64,000 nt of DNA from Marinobacter excellens HL-55 (lineage in GTDB: Bacteria; Pseudomonadota; Gammaproteobacteria; Pseudomonadales; Oleiphilaceae), in assembly GCA_001314845.1 (NCBI GenBank), contig LJZQ01000004.1:141013-205012 (forward strand). The letters run 5' to 3'. Made by a program: the position numbers and the translations under genes. Below the pieces are notes generated by a model. The model did not search any database and had not been told where the DNA came from. It saw only the letters and a program-made list of their open reading frames with translations. Shown in pieces: positions 1 through 9,143 of the stretch (positions are counted from its first letter, which is position 1; each line of letters opens with the position of its first letter).

Positions 1-85
1 GCTCCCTTCCGAAACACGCCCGTGAATACGTCCCTGTAGGGCTTGGCTGCAGCCATCCATGGCTGCAGACAGTTTCGGAAGGGAG
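1..85. repeat. Dual-hairpin repeat element, copy A
   Basis: A perfect 14-bp outer stem pairs 2-15 with 72-85. Inside it lies the shared core: a mini-hairpin TAC-GTCCCT-GTA (about 27-38), then a second hairpin (47-54 with 61-68) whose loop is ATCCAT. The core GTGAATACGTCC(A/C)TGTA recurs at 40199 and, on the other strand, at about 51029 and 53418 with small changes. The element ends 37 bp before trpC. What precedes it lies outside the window. No transposase or target duplication was seen. Confidence 0.85.
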
Positions 86-122
86 TCCCCACCGGCTCTC
101 GCAAACTTTATACGGGCCTGAT

Positions 123-935
123 ATGACTGAACGACATTTAGACAAGACCCCTACCATCCTTCGGAAAATCGTTGACCGGAAGTGGGAAGAAATTGACGAG
201 CGGAAACCGAAGGTTTCGATCGCCGATCTGAAAGCCATGGCGGGTGACCAAGCGCCGGCACGTGGGTTTGCCAAAGCGTTGCGTACACGCATCGAAGCCC
301 AACGGCCCGCGGTGATCGCCGAGATCAAGAAAGCCTCGCCCAGCAAAGGCATCCTTCGCGATCCGTTTAAACCGGAACGCATTGCCGAGAGCTACGAGAA
401 AGGCGGTGCTGCCTGCTTGTCAGTACTCACTGATAAAGACTTTTTTCAGGGTCATGAAGACTATCTGAAAGCGGCCCGCGCGGCCTGCAGCTTGCCGGTT
501 ATCCGCAAGGACTTTATGGTCGCGCCTTACCAGGTTTACGAAAGCCGGGCCATGGGTGCCGATTGCATCCTGTTGATCGCCGCCTGCCTGACCAAAGACC
601 AGATGCAGGAGCTTGAGGGCATTGCCCATGACATCGGGCTGGATGTGCTGGTGGAAGTGCATGACGGCGAGGAGCTGGATGACGCCCTGACCCTGAGCAC
701 GCCACTGGTGGGTATCAATAACCGCAATCTGCACAACTTCGAGGTGTCTCTCCAGACCACGTTTGACCTGCACCAGCGCATTGGCCACGACCGGCTGACC
801 ATCACTGAAAGCGGCATCATGACTCGGAATGATGTGGAAGCGATGACCGCGCAGGGCATTTATGGTTATCTGGTGGGCGAGTCTTTTATGCGGGCGCCAG
901 ACCCCGGCGAGAAATTGCGCGAACTATTTGGCTGA
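123..935 (+). CDS. trpC: Indole-3-glycerol phosphate synthase
   Basis: The product closes the indole ring of CdRP to give indole-3-glycerol phosphate, the fourth chemical step of tryptophan synthesis, in the cytosol. The 270-residue length is normal for a monofunctional TrpC. Family signatures are visible: [11 protein letters not shown] at about 66-76 with the catalytic lysine, VIRKDF at 126-131, LVGINNRNL near 200, TESGI near 230 and YLVGESF near the C-terminus. In Pseudomonas the gene follows trpG and trpD; here its upstream side is a hairpin repeat at the window edge. A strong terminator follows directly, so it ends its operon. In Pseudomonas vfr comes next, but here about 13.6 kb of other genes lies between them. 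Confidence 0.97.
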   Translation: MTERHLDKTPTILRKIVDRKWEEIDERKPKVSIADLKAMAGDQAPARGFAKALRTRIEAQRPAVIAEIKKASPSKGILRDPFKPERIAESYEKGGAACLSVLTDKDFFQGHEDYLKAARAACSLPVIRKDFMVAPYQVYESRAMGADCILLIAACLTKDQMQELEGIAHDIGLDVLVEVHDGEELDDALTLSTPLVGINNRNLHNFEVSLQTTFDLHQRIGHDRLTITESGIMTRNDVEAMTAQGIYGYLVGESFMRAPDPGEKLRELFG

Positions 936-950
936 GCGGTTCGGATCATC

Positions 951-993
951 GGTTATTCATTTAAACCCGGCTATGGCCGGGTTTTTAATAACC
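951..993 (+). terminator. Rho-independent terminator after trpC
   Basis: AACCCGGC (964-971) pairs with GCCGGGTT (76-83 of the same hundred) around a TATG loop, followed by a T run. Flanking GGTTATT (951-957) and AATAACC (987-993) extend the stem. It lies 16 bp after the trpC stop codon. Confidence 0.9.
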
Positions 994-1095
994 AAAAAAC
1001 AAATAAGATATGTCGCCTTGTTATTGGCACCTGGCCTGCCAAACTCATTAAAATAGCTATCAAAACAACGTGCTAACAAGCGGGCAGACCAACCA

Positions 1096-1419
1096 ATGAA
1101 CACCAGAATCGCTCTTACCCTGGCCTTGATGATCCCGGCTACACTGGCCTTTGCCGACGACCGGTCCAGCGCCCAAACGGCTTTGCTGGCGGCTTCCTGT
1201 GCTAACTGCCACGGTACTGACGGCAAGCTGGCCGGTGCCATTCCGGCCATTGCCAGCCGCCCAGCGACGGCCCTCGAGTCTCAGTTGCTTGATTTCAAAC
1301 ACGACGAACAGACCCGTGCCACGGTTATGCCGCGGATTGCCAAAGGCTATTCCGACGAAGAGCTGAAAGCACTGGCCCAGTATTTCTCCAACATTGACGC
1401 CGCCAGCAAGCAGCGCTGA
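1096..1419 (+). CDS. Periplasmic class I cytochrome c, likely FCSD haem subunit
   Basis: A 107-residue precursor with a Sec signal peptide (about residues 1-20, ending in LAFA) and a single haem-binding CANCH motif near residue 36. An axial methionine is likely in the later MPRIAKGYSDEEL segment. It is small, as for c553/c554-like cytochromes that accept electrons from sulfide-oxidising flavoproteins. The flavoprotein gene starts 28 bp downstream, so this is probably its electron-accepting partner (FccA-like, monohaem) in the periplasm. A generic c-type cytochrome is the alternative; the pairing is inferred from position. Confidence 0.85.
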   Translation: MNTRIALTLALMIPATLAFADDRSSAQTALLAASCANCHGTDGKLAGAIPAIASRPATALESQLLDFKHDEQTRATVMPRIAKGYSDEELKALAQYFSNIDAASKQR

Positions 1420-1447
1420 TCCCACTGACGACAGAAGAATCGAGACC

Positions 1448-2764
1448 ATGACCAATAAAAGCATCAAAAACCAGGGCCTGACCTCGTCCCGTCGTGATCT
1501 GCTCAAGCTGATGGGGGCCGCTTCCGCACTACCCTTGCTGGGTGCCTGCAGCAGTCTGGGCGGCAGTAAAGAGCTGTCCGCCCGGGTAGTGGTTGTCGGT
1601 GGCGGCTTTGGCGGGGCCACGGCGGCCAAGTACCTCAAGCGCAGCGCACCACAGCTCGACGTAACTCTGATCGAGCCTAACAAAGTGTTTTATACCTGCC
1701 CGTTCTCCAACCTTGTATTGGCGGGCATGCGCTCCATGGACAGCATCAGCCACAACTACGACGAGTTGCGCGCACTGGGCGTTCGGGTGATTCACACCAC
1801 TGCGCAGGACGTGGACCCGGTTTCCCGCACCGTGAGCCTTGGCGATGGCGGCAGCGTCCGTTATGAAAAACTGCTGCTGTCACCAGGTATTGATATCCGC
1901 TGGAACGCCATCGAAGGCTACGATCAGGCGGCGGCGGAACACGCCCCTCATGCCTGGAAAGCCGGCGACCAGACCCGTCTACTGCGAAGACAAATCGAAG
2001 CCATGGACGACGGTGGCGTGTTTGTGCTGACCGCCCCGGCCAACCCCTTCCGTTGCCCGCCAGGGCCCTATGAGCGGGCCAGTCTGGTGGCGCATTACCT
2101 GAGCCAGCACAAGCCGCGCTCCAAGGTGCTGATTCTGGACGCCAAGGACAACTTCTCCAAACAGGGCCTGTTCATGCAGGGCTGGAACGAGGTTCACGGT
2201 GACCGGATTGAATGGGTCGGGCTTTCCGGCGACGGCAAGGTGACTCGGGTCGACGCCCAGAAACGTGAAGTGGAAACCGAATTTGGCACCATTCACAAGG
2301 CCTCGGTACTGAACGTGGTACCACCCCAGAAAGCCGGTTTCATTGCCGACCGGGCCGGAGTCACTAACGAGTCCGGCTGGGTGCCGGTGGATCCGATGAC
2401 CTTTGAGTCCACTCAGGTGAACGACATCTACGTAGTGGGTGACGCGACTCTGGCCGCGCCCATGCCGAAATCCGGTTTTGCGGCCAACGCCCAAGGCAAG
2501 GTTGCGGCCGCGGCGATCATCGCCTCCCTGGAAGGTCAGCGGCCGCTGGAGCCGTCTTGGGCCAACACCTGTTACAGCCTGATCAACCCGGAATACGGCA
2601 TTTCCGTGGCGGCCGTGTACAAAATCCAGGAAGGCCTGATTTCGGAAACCTCGGGCGGCGTGAGCGCGACCGACGCCAGTGCCACCGTGCGTAAGCTGGA
2701 AGCCGAATACGCGGTGGGCTGGTACAACGCCATCAGCCAGGACACCTGGGGCACTCGGCGCTAA
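1448..2764 (+). CDS. fccB: Flavocytochrome c sulfide dehydrogenase flavoprotein (FccB-like)
   Basis: The predicted 438-residue enzyme oxidises sulfide to sulfur and passes electrons to the cytochrome encoded just upstream. A twin-arginine signal is present (SRRDLLK, R15-R16), followed by a possible lipobox ending at C34. An FAD-binding GGGFGG lies at 51-56. C84 (in YTCPF) matches the cysteine that holds FAD covalently in Allochromatium FccB; C203 (FRCPPGP) and C375 (NTCYS) match its redox disulfide. The spacing C84-C203 equals the known Cys42-Cys161 spacing of 119. The ATG at 1448 is preferred over an upstream in-frame ATG at 1394, which overlaps the cytochrome gene and precedes no signal. 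Confidence 0.92.
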   Translation: MTNKSIKNQGLTSSRRDLLKLMGAASALPLLGACSSLGGSKELSARVVVVGGGFGGATAAKYLKRSAPQLDVTLIEPNKVFYTCPFSNLVLAGMRSMDSISHNYDELRALGVRVIHTTAQDVDPVSRTVSLGDGGSVRYEKLLLSPGIDIRWNAIEGYDQAAAEHAPHAWKAGDQTRLLRRQIEAMDDGGVFVLTAPANPFRCPPGPYERASLVAHYLSQHKPRSKVLILDAKDNFSKQGLFMQGWNEVHGDRIEWVGLSGDGKVTRVDAQKREVETEFGTIHKASVLNVVPPQKAGFIADRAGVTNESGWVPVDPMTFESTQVNDIYVVGDATLAAPMPKSGFAANAQGKVAAAAIIASLEGQRPLEPSWANTCYSLINPEYGISVAAVYKIQEGLISETSGGVSATDASATVRKLEAEYAVGWYNAISQDTWGTRR

Positions 2765-2773
2765 GGCAACCCT

Positions 2774-3832
2774 ATGAGCAGCCTGTTTGCTGATCACTTG
2801 AGCGCCGTACTCTGGGCCGGGGCTCTGCTGGGCCTAGGCTACGGCATGATCGCCCAATGGAGCCGGTTCTGCCTGCTGCGGGGCCTCGTGCACCGCTGGC
2901 AGCAGAACGATGGCCGCCGGCTGCGAGCCTTCGCTCTGGCCATGGCGGTCGCCCTGATCGCCAGCCAGGGGTTGGCCTGGTACAGCGGTATTGATCTTCA
3001 ACGAACGCCTTATCATCCCAACGGGCTGCCGGTGATCGCACTGATCCTCGGTGGCCTGCTGTTCGGGTATGGCATGACACTGGCCAATGCCTGTGGTGCT
3101 CGATCGCTGGTGCTGCTGGGCACCGGCAATCTGCGCTCCCTGCTGGTACTGCTGGTGCTTGGCATCTCGGCGTACATGGCCATGTCTGGTGTTCTGGCCG
3201 GATTCCGACTCTGGCTGGAAGACCTGTACCGGCTATCGCTGCCCGCCACCGACCTGACGGTGCTGACCAGCCCCCTCGGACTGGACCCGCCCACCGGTAG
3301 ACTGGTGATCGCCAGCCTGTTGTCGCTCGTATTGCTGGTATGGGTCGTCTCATCCCAAGCGCTTCGTTCCTCACCGCGGGACTGGCTGGGCGGACTGGTC
3401 ATCGGTTTGATGGTCGCTGCCGGCTGGTGGATCACCGGGGTGCTGGGCGCCGACGATTTTGATCCGGTACGGCTGGCGTCATTGACGTTCGTGGCACCGA
3501 TTGGCGACGGTCTTCAGTATCTGATGCTGTCGACGGGGACGTCCCTGCGCTTTGGCGTCTCCGTGGTGGCCGGCGTGGTGATTGGCAGTCTGCTGATGGC
3601 GCTGCTGACCCGCGAGTTTCGCTGGCAGAGTTTCAATGGCCCCGATCATACCGGGCGGGCCATCACTGGCGGAATAATGATGGGCGTGGGCGGCATTCTG
3701 TCGGTCGGCTGCACACTGGGGCAAGGTTTGAGCGGATTTTCAACGTTGGCGATTTCCAGCGTGTTGGTGCTTGCGGGTATAGTGGGCGGCGCACGGCTTG
3801 CTGTCCGCGTCAGTGGCCCAGATACTCCTTGA
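2774..3832 (+). CDS. YeeE/YedE family (TsuA-like) sulfur-compound transporter
   Basis: A 352-residue polytopic inner-membrane protein with about nine or ten hydrophobic segments. Three conserved cysteine sites typical of the YeeE/YedE (DUF395) family are visible: SRFC at C33, NACGARS at C107 and VGCTLGQGLSG at C313. TsuA, the studied member, moves thiosulfate by relay along such cysteines. It starts 9 bp after the FCSD gene, so both are probably co-transcribed, and it may import or export the sulfur compound handled by the module. The exact substrate is inferred from family and context. Confidence 0.85.
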   Translation: MSSLFADHLSAVLWAGALLGLGYGMIAQWSRFCLLRGLVHRWQQNDGRRLRAFALAMAVALIASQGLAWYSGIDLQRTPYHPNGLPVIALILGGLLFGYGMTLANACGARSLVLLGTGNLRSLLVLLVLGISAYMAMSGVLAGFRLWLEDLYRLSLPATDLTVLTSPLGLDPPTGRLVIASLLSLVLLVWVVSSQALRSSPRDWLGGLVIGLMVAAGWWITGVLGADDFDPVRLASLTFVAPIGDGLQYLMLSTGTSLRFGVSVVAGVVIGSLLMALLTREFRWQSFNGPDHTGRAITGGIMMGVGGILSVGCTLGQGLSGFSTLAISSVLVLAGIVGGARLAVRVSGPDTP

Positions 3833-3886
3833 TGCGGTGTGAGCTGACGGGATCAGTTGACTGATTTTTTGCACACAGAGGTTTCA

Positions 3887-4663
3887 ATGATTGCACGCGC
3901 CCTGCTTGGCACTTTTCTGCTTATTCTGATGACCGCCACCGCTGTCGCTGACCAACGCTGGCAGCGGGAAGATTCGGTGATGGCCGCGCTCGATGGCAGG
4001 GTGCCGGTGCTGGAGGGATTGGCGCTTGAGTTACCCCTGGTGGCCGAAGACGGCAGCAGCGTCAACCTTGCCGTGAAGTTCACCGGCAATCTGGAGCCCG
4101 GTGAACACATCCAGACAGTTCGGCTGTTTGCGCCCGGCAATCCCCGCCCGGAAGTGGCCGACTACTCCCTGAGCGCACACACCACGTCCGTGGATATCGC
4201 CACCCGTGTTCGTCTGAGCGAGAGCCAGCAAGTGGTGGCACTGGCCATTACCAGTCAGGATCGTGCATTTATTGCGACCCGAGACGTACGGGTAACCGTC
4301 AGCGGCTGTCTGGTGGGCACCGGTGAGCAGGCAGCGATGACCATGCAGAATCCTCGCGTCGCCTTTGCCGGCCAGGCATCCAAAGGTCAGCCGTTAACGG
4401 TCCGCACCCTGATCAACCATCCCATGGAAACCGGATTGAGACCGGATGGCGAAAGTGCTGACGAGGTCGAGCAGCAACTGGTGGAATCCCTGACCGCTAC
4501 TCTGAATGGTGAGAAGGTTTTCAGCAGCCGCTTCTACACCGGCACCTCCGCCAACCCTTATGTCCAGTTCCGCATAGTGCCGGAGCAGACGGGTGAACTG
4601 CAGCTGACCTGGCAAGACCAGAACGGCGACGTGGTAGAAACCCGCCAGCCCGTTCAGTTCTGA
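3887..4663 (+). CDS. Fused SoxYZ-like sulfur carrier protein
   Basis: A 258-residue periplasmic protein with a Sec signal (MIARALLG to about AVA). It carries a SoxY-like domain ending at a VSGCL motif (C141), where SoxY holds sulfur intermediates on cysteine, then a SoxZ-like domain with TLINHPMETG near residue 180. This matches SoxYZ fusion carriers rather than separate SoxY and SoxZ. ATG 3887 is preferred to the in-frame ATG at 3857 because AGAGG precedes it and the signal peptide starts there. No soxA, soxX, soxB or soxCD occurs in the window, so the carrier probably serves the FCSD/transporter module. Confidence 0.85.
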   Translation: MIARALLGTFLLILMTATAVADQRWQREDSVMAALDGRVPVLEGLALELPLVAEDGSSVNLAVKFTGNLEPGEHIQTVRLFAPGNPRPEVADYSLSAHTTSVDIATRVRLSESQQVVALAITSQDRAFIATRDVRVTVSGCLVGTGEQAAMTMQNPRVAFAGQASKGQPLTVRTLINHPMETGLRPDGESADEVEQQLVESLTATLNGEKVFSSRFYTGTSANPYVQFRIVPEQTGELQLTWQDQNGDVVETRQPVQF

Positions 4664-4683
4664 CCGCAACGCCCATCGCCGGT

Positions 4684-5289
4684 TCAGCCGGCCAACGCTT
4701 CCTGTAGCAGGTCCTGAAGGTGGTCGGGCAAACCGCCCGCCAGCTTCAGGGCGGCCTCATGGCCCCGGGGCGTCATCTTGCCCCAGGTGCGGCGCACAAT
4801 GTGCAGCCACTTCTCCCGTTCATAGTCCGGTTTTTCATCGTAAAACTGCGCGAAGTAACGCTCCAGAAACACCATGCAGGCGACGTCTTCCAGCAGCTGG
4901 GTATCTTCATCCTGGCGCAGCTCACGCTTGGTCAGAATGGTTTCTACCCGCTCGCATTCTTCTTGCGGATAACCACACCGGGTCATGATTTCTGCCGCCC
5001 GCCGGCCGTGCATCCGGCCACAGGCCTGGCGCCACTGGTAATAGTTCTTGCGCCCCTCGCCATAGTCAGCGCGAGGCATGGTCCAGCGCTCGATATGCTG
5101 GGCCCGGCAGGCAATCTGCATGCGCGCAGAAGCGGCTGGCTCCAACGCCGACAGCCAGCGCGTCATGTGTAGACTATAGGCATATTCCCTGGGTAAGGTC
5201 TCGGACCCCACCTGCTCCTGGTTCGGATCGGCGAGATTGGCCTGATCAATCAATTCAAGGGCTTGTTCTAGTCGTTTCTCGTCTGTCAT
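4684..5289 (-). CDS. DUF4202 family protein
   Basis: A soluble 201-residue protein of the DUF4202 family, recognised from RAQHIERW near residue 65 and the following YYQWR segment. Function is unknown to me; the family often lies near sulfur or redox genes. It is convergent with the SoxYZ carrier gene (20 bp apart) and divergent from a diguanylate cyclase. AGGA lies 7 bp before the ATG at 5289, favouring it over the ATG two codons upstream (5295). No signal peptide or membrane segment. Confidence 0.8.
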   Translation of the reverse strand: MTDEKRLEQALELIDQANLADPNQEQVGSETLPREYAYSLHMTRWLSALEPAASARMQIACRAQHIERWTMPRADYGEGRKNYYQWRQACGRMHGRRAAEIMTRCGYPQEECERVETILTKRELRQDEDTQLLEDVACMVFLERYFAQFYDEKPDYEREKWLHIVRRTWGKMTPRGHEAALKLAGGLPDHLQDLLQEALAG

Positions 5290-5405
5290 CGCCATTTCCT
5301 GTTTTCACCCCACTATCGGGTAGGCCATTAACACTGTAGATCCGCGTGGGATTTTGATTGAGAATTGCAATATATTGATCGTCAAATCACTTTAGGAGAC
5401 GGCTC

Positions 5406-6518
5406 ATGTCCACCTTCAGGCCCGCAGTTCCTGATAAGTGGCAAACCGCCTTCGAAGCTTACCGCGAGCGCATGGAATCCGCTCTGGTCTTCGGAGGCGC
5501 CTGGTTGCTGCTGGCAACGGTATTTCTGTACCACGTCTCCCACACCTATTTTCACCACCATGAGGTGGATCTTGGCCAACTTGAGCTGTGGTTGCGGCTG
5601 CCCGTCATCATCGCCGCGGCCCTGGCGCTGATCAACCACCACACCGGGTTCCCACGCTGGCCAGCACGCTATTTTCTGCGCTTGATGGGTCTGACCCTGA
5701 GCTTCCTGGCGCTGTCCCTGCTGTTCCTGTTCGCCAGATACGAACCGCTCATTGTCAGTGAGGTGTCCGATGCCATGACCGTTGCCTTTTTCGGAGCCAC
5801 CGTGCTGGGATTGCGCAGCTTCCGGGAGTGGCTGTTGATTGCACTCCTGCCGATCACACTGTTTGCTCTGGCGGCCATCATCGCCGACCTGCCGATGTTG
5901 ATGTTGGTCGCGGTATTCATCGGACCGGCACTGATCATGTTCGTGACTTGCACGCTGATGATGTTTGTTCGCAACATTGCCATTCACGAGTTCCTCTCCC
6001 GCGAACAGCTGAACGAGATGGCCACCACCGACACCCTCACCGGACTGCTTAACCGCCGGGCCTTTATGGAACTGATCCGTCAGGAACAGGCGCGGGCGCA
6101 ACGGGCCGGCGAACCCTTCAGCGTCATATTGGCCGATCTGGACGAATTCAAGCGGGTAAATGACACCTGGGGCCATGAGACCGGCGACGATGTGCTGAAA
6201 GAAACCTCGGCCCGGCTCCGCAAAGCCCTGCGCCAACAGGACGCCCTGTGCCGCTGGGGCGGGGAAGAGTTTCTGGTGTTGCTGCCTGGCACCAACAGCC
6301 ATGGTGCCATGATCGTGGCGGAAAAGTGCCGGGACAGCATGCAGAACATTCCGATGGACATGCATGGTACATCTCACACCCAGACCATAAGCCTTGGTGT
6401 TGCTGTCTTCCACGCAAACGAGGCGATCGATCAGTTGATCAGCCGAGCCGACGGGGCACTGTACCAGGCCAAAGAAAACGGCCGGAACCGGTGTGAGCTG
6501 GCCGGTCCCGACGTCTGA
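5406..6518 (+). CDS. Membrane diguanylate cyclase (GGDEF)
   Basis: A 370-residue protein that should make cyclic di-GMP from GTP at the inner membrane. Residues about 30-190 hold roughly six hydrophobic segments forming an integral membrane sensor module. The C-terminal GGDEF domain has an intact GGEEF active site at 285-289 and an allosteric RxxD inhibitory site (RQQD, 276-279) exactly five residues upstream, so product inhibition is expected. AGGAG precedes the ATG. It is transcribed alone and ends 1 bp before a convergent glutathione transferase gene. The input signal is unknown. Confidence 0.92.
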   Translation: MSTFRPAVPDKWQTAFEAYRERMESALVFGGAWLLLATVFLYHVSHTYFHHHEVDLGQLELWLRLPVIIAAALALINHHTGFPRWPARYFLRLMGLTLSFLALSLLFLFARYEPLIVSEVSDAMTVAFFGATVLGLRSFREWLLIALLPITLFALAAIIADLPMLMLVAVFIGPALIMFVTCTLMMFVRNIAIHEFLSREQLNEMATTDTLTGLLNRRAFMELIRQEQARAQRAGEPFSVILADLDEFKRVNDTWGHETGDDVLKETSARLRKALRQQDALCRWGGEEFLVLLPGTNSHGAMIVAEKCRDSMQNIPMDMHGTSHTQTISLGVAVFHANEAIDQLISRADGALYQAKENGRNRCELAGPDV

Positions 6519-6519
6519 A

Positions 6520-7137
6520 TCAGGCCTGTGCCGACGGCCGGGCTTTGATCCGCTCAAACCAGTCCTGCAGATTGGTCTGCTCAGGCTTGAGGCGGATGTT
6601 TACCACCCGGGCGAACGCCAGTGTGGTAAAGGCGTTAATGTCGGCGGCGGTAAAGCGGTCGCAGCTGATGTAATCCTTGTCTTCCAGGTGCGTATTCAGG
6701 AACTGCATGAACTTCTCTACGCCCTTGCCACACTCTTCGCCCCATTCCTTGATGGGGTTCATCCGGTCCTTGAAGTAGCCGGTGGTGTGCTGGAAACACA
6801 TGCCCGTCGGCATAAAAAAATAGAACTCGATCCAGCGTAACCACTGCTCAATCAGTGCTTTCTCAGCCGGAGTGTTGCCCATCAGTGTTGGGGCATCGGG
6901 ATAGGCTTCCTCAAAATAACGACAGATAGCCATGGTTTCGGCAATGCAGGTACCGTCGTCCAGCTCCATCACCGGCACTTTTTTCATGGGGTTGCGGGCG
7001 ACGAATTCCGGGCTCAGATTTTCGCCCTTTTCGATGTCGATCTGCACAAATTCGGCTTTCTCGAGCAGGCCTTTCTCGGCCATGAACATGCGGACCCGGC
7101 GGGGATTGGGTGCGGATCGGGTTTCGAAGATTTTCAT
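6520..7137 (-). CDS. Glutathione S-transferase family protein
   Basis: A 205-residue cytosolic protein with an N-terminal thioredoxin-like domain (MKIFETRSAPNPRRVRMF) and the typical VPVMELDDGTCIAE segment that binds the glutathione gamma-glutamyl group, then an all-helical C-terminal domain. It probably conjugates glutathione to electrophiles or reduces peroxides; the substrate cannot be read from sequence. GGAG lies about 10 bp before the ATG. Confidence 0.88.
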   Translation of the reverse strand: MKIFETRSAPNPRRVRMFMAEKGLLEKAEFVQIDIEKGENLSPEFVARNPMKKVPVMELDDGTCIAETMAICRYFEEAYPDAPTLMGNTPAEKALIEQWLRWIEFYFFMPTGMCFQHTTGYFKDRMNPIKEWGEECGKGVEKFMQFLNTHLEDKDYISCDRFTAADINAFTTLAFARVVNIRLKPEQTNLQDWFERIKARPSAQA

Positions 7138-7189
7138 CTTGTTATTGTCTCCATTGAGCTAACGGGCTTGAACCGATGAGAGTGACGGC

Positions 7190-7212
7190 AAAAAAAGGTT
7201 GCGTCAAGCAAC
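7190..7212 (-). terminator. Terminator after the alpha/beta hydrolase gene
   Basis: Read on the minus strand, GTTGC-TTGAC-GCAAC is followed by a run of seven T. It lies 3 bp beyond the stop codon of the hydrolase gene at 7215. Confidence 0.75.
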
Positions 7213-7214
7213 TG

Positions 7215-7952
7215 TCAGCGCCCCGGTAGCCAGTCCCTGATCTGCCGGATCAGCCACTCGGGTTCATCCAGCGGCAGGTCATGGCCTGCGTCAGGATGCA
7301 GCTTGAGAGTCCAGCACCAGCGCCGTTCCAGTTCGGCACTGCACTGCCAGTGCACAATCCGGTCACCTTTGCTGGCCAGCAACAGTGCATCGGCGAGCGG
7401 CGCTTTCGGCTGAGGTTTGTAGCGGCTCGCGGCCAACAACTGGGCCGCCGCATTTCGATAGCTAACCGGGCGCTGACGCTGGATGCTGTACCAGGCTTTA
7501 CAGAGATTCAAAGGCAGTTCCCGATTGGACGTCAGCCTGAGGATATCGCGCTCCCGGTGGAACAGCTCACGCCGGGTGAGCAAACGCAGAATTCGGGGCC
7601 AGGCCCCCGGCTGCATTCGGCGCCAGGGCCGACTGAATCCGGAGCTGGTGTTGATCAGAATCAGATGCTGCAGTTCACCATGCTCTACGTGCTGCGCCCA
7701 ATCCAGCGCCACCATGCCGCCCATCGACAGTGCCAGGACCGAATACGGGCGGGGTATGTGGTGAATCTGCTCCACCACCTTCTGTCGGATACCGGCAATC
7801 GTTGCCGGGCTGTCATCGCAATAATGAATGCCGGTACCGGGCAGGTCGACCAGGTGAAATTGATCCTGTGGAAACGCCGCACGCAGTTGATCCGGAAACC
7901 GGCCCCAGTGTACGTGTTCCCGGGTCAGCCCCCGGAGCAGTATCCAGTGCAT
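7215..7952 (-). CDS. Alpha/beta hydrolase
   Basis: A 245-residue serine hydrolase with the nucleophile elbow ALSMGG, an HWGRF-containing N-terminus and a C-terminal DAGHD histidine motif, so the Ser-Asp-His triad appears complete. It resembles carboxylesterase/BioH-like hydrolases, but no specific substrate is evident. The ATG at 7952 is preferred because it follows the upstream M14 gene stop by 1 bp (TGATATG), implying translational coupling. A longer frame reaching 8051 would overlap that gene. Confidence 0.82.
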   Translation of the reverse strand: MHWILLRGLTREHVHWGRFPDQLRAAFPQDQFHLVDLPGTGIHYCDDSPATIAGIRQKVVEQIHHIPRPYSVLALSMGGMVALDWAQHVEHGELQHLILINTSSGFSRPWRRMQPGAWPRILRLLTRRELFHRERDILRLTSNRELPLNLCKAWYSIQRQRPVSYRNAAAQLLAASRYKPQPKAPLADALLLASKGDRIVHWQCSAELERRWCWTLKLHPDAGHDLPLDEPEWLIRQIRDWLPGR

Positions 7953-7953
7953 A

Positions 7954-9054
7954 TCATCGAGTATCCCTGTACCAGTGCATAATCGCGGCTTCTCTGAGCA
8001 TGGACTCCTGTTCGCCGGAGGGCAACCAGTTGTGGTGACTGGCGGCTGCATTGAGCAGAAAATCCATCCAGCTGAGATGACTGCGCAACACCCGCTGATG
8101 CCGGTGAGGCGCCAACGGATTGAAAAACCCGTCCAGACGCAACAACTGTCTGGGACGCTTACGTATCCAGCGCCAGGAGCCCATCTCCAGGGTCAGGGGC
8201 AAGAAAACGCCTTTACTCTCGCGGTTCACCTGCTTGTAGAAGTAATCCCACAGATCGCCATGGGTGAGATAATGAGCAGACTGGGGCTCAAAACGGTAGT
8301 TATGGTTGGGATAAGCCTTTTCCCAGATCAGTTTCAGCGCCATCACCGAGTCGATGCGGCGCATGGGGCGGCGCCGGTACGCGTACGGAAACCAGATCTG
8401 GTCCTGCCAGCCAAAACCGGAATGGCAGTCCAGCGCCACGCTGAACGGGCGCCCGGGCAGGAGTTCCTGGATGACCCGTTCAAGGGCCAGATTCTCAGGC
8501 TCCATGCCTTGCTCGGGATCGCCGGTATACCAGGGCAACTTCGCTGACAGGCGCTGCCCCCCCAGCATGAATGCGCTGCGGTCCTGAGCGGTAATTGGAG
8601 CATTGCGCATCAGGTCCACCCCATTGGGGTTACTGCGCTGGTTCAGATACATGCCACCTGGGTTAACAATCGGCAGCAGGGTAATGTGGACTTTCTTGAG
8701 CAGATCTTCCAGATGGCCGTCCCAGCCGAGCCGGGCCATCAGCGACGCCAACCAGGCCATAACCACCTGGCTACCGATGCGCTCCAGTCCATGGACACCG
8801 CCCACCATCAACACCACCGGCACATCAGGACTGTCCGAGCCCAGGTCGACCCGGTAAATGGGCAGAGTCAGGCCCCGGACCGACACCCGGTCAGCCACGC
8901 GGGTGGTGACAAAATCAGGCGCCTCAGCCAGCTGCCGTTCAAGCTGAACCAGTTCCGGCAGGAAGGTTCTGAGCTGGCGTTTCTGCTGGCGATCCCGGCC
9001 GGCCTGCTCGGCCGGGATCACGCTGTGGGAGGTCAATACCCGGAGTTCGGTCAT
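7954..9054 (-). CDS. M14-family zinc carboxypeptidase-like protein
   Basis: A 366-residue soluble protein with the M14 zinc-ligand motif HGLE near residue 89, a later DCHSG histidine near 205 and a candidate catalytic glutamate in LTLEMGS. No signal peptide is visible, so it probably acts in the cytosol on a peptide or amide. It forms a coupled pair with the alpha/beta hydrolase downstream; the two may process one compound. Assignment to M14 is from motifs, and the substrate is unknown. Confidence 0.82.
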   Translation of the reverse strand: MTELRVLTSHSVIPAEQAGRDRQQKRQLRTFLPELVQLERQLAEAPDFVTTRVADRVSVRGLTLPIYRVDLGSDSPDVPVVLMVGGVHGLERIGSQVVMAWLASLMARLGWDGHLEDLLKKVHITLLPIVNPGGMYLNQRSNPNGVDLMRNAPITAQDRSAFMLGGQRLSAKLPWYTGDPEQGMEPENLALERVIQELLPGRPFSVALDCHSGFGWQDQIWFPYAYRRRPMRRIDSVMALKLIWEKAYPNHNYRFEPQSAHYLTHGDLWDYFYKQVNRESKGVFLPLTLEMGSWRWIRKRPRQLLRLDGFFNPLAPHRHQRVLRSHLSWMDFLLNAAASHHNWLPSGEQESMLREAAIMHWYRDTR

Positions 9055-9143
9055 GCTCAGATCTCTGACGGCTAAACCTGAGACCTTACTCTGCGAATGC
9101 TGCAGTTAATTGACAATAACCGTCTCACGGCTATTACCTCCAC

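Noticed and set aside
1..85. Integron attC site or CRISPR repeat for the hairpin elements
   Set aside because: No attC core sites (RYYYAAC/GTTRRRY), no regular spacing and no integrase or cas gene; copies are scattered and single.
5382..6557. A 391-codon minus-strand frame opposite the diguanylate cyclase
   Set aside because: Gln/His-rich translation with no family likeness; the plus-strand GGDEF gene is clear.
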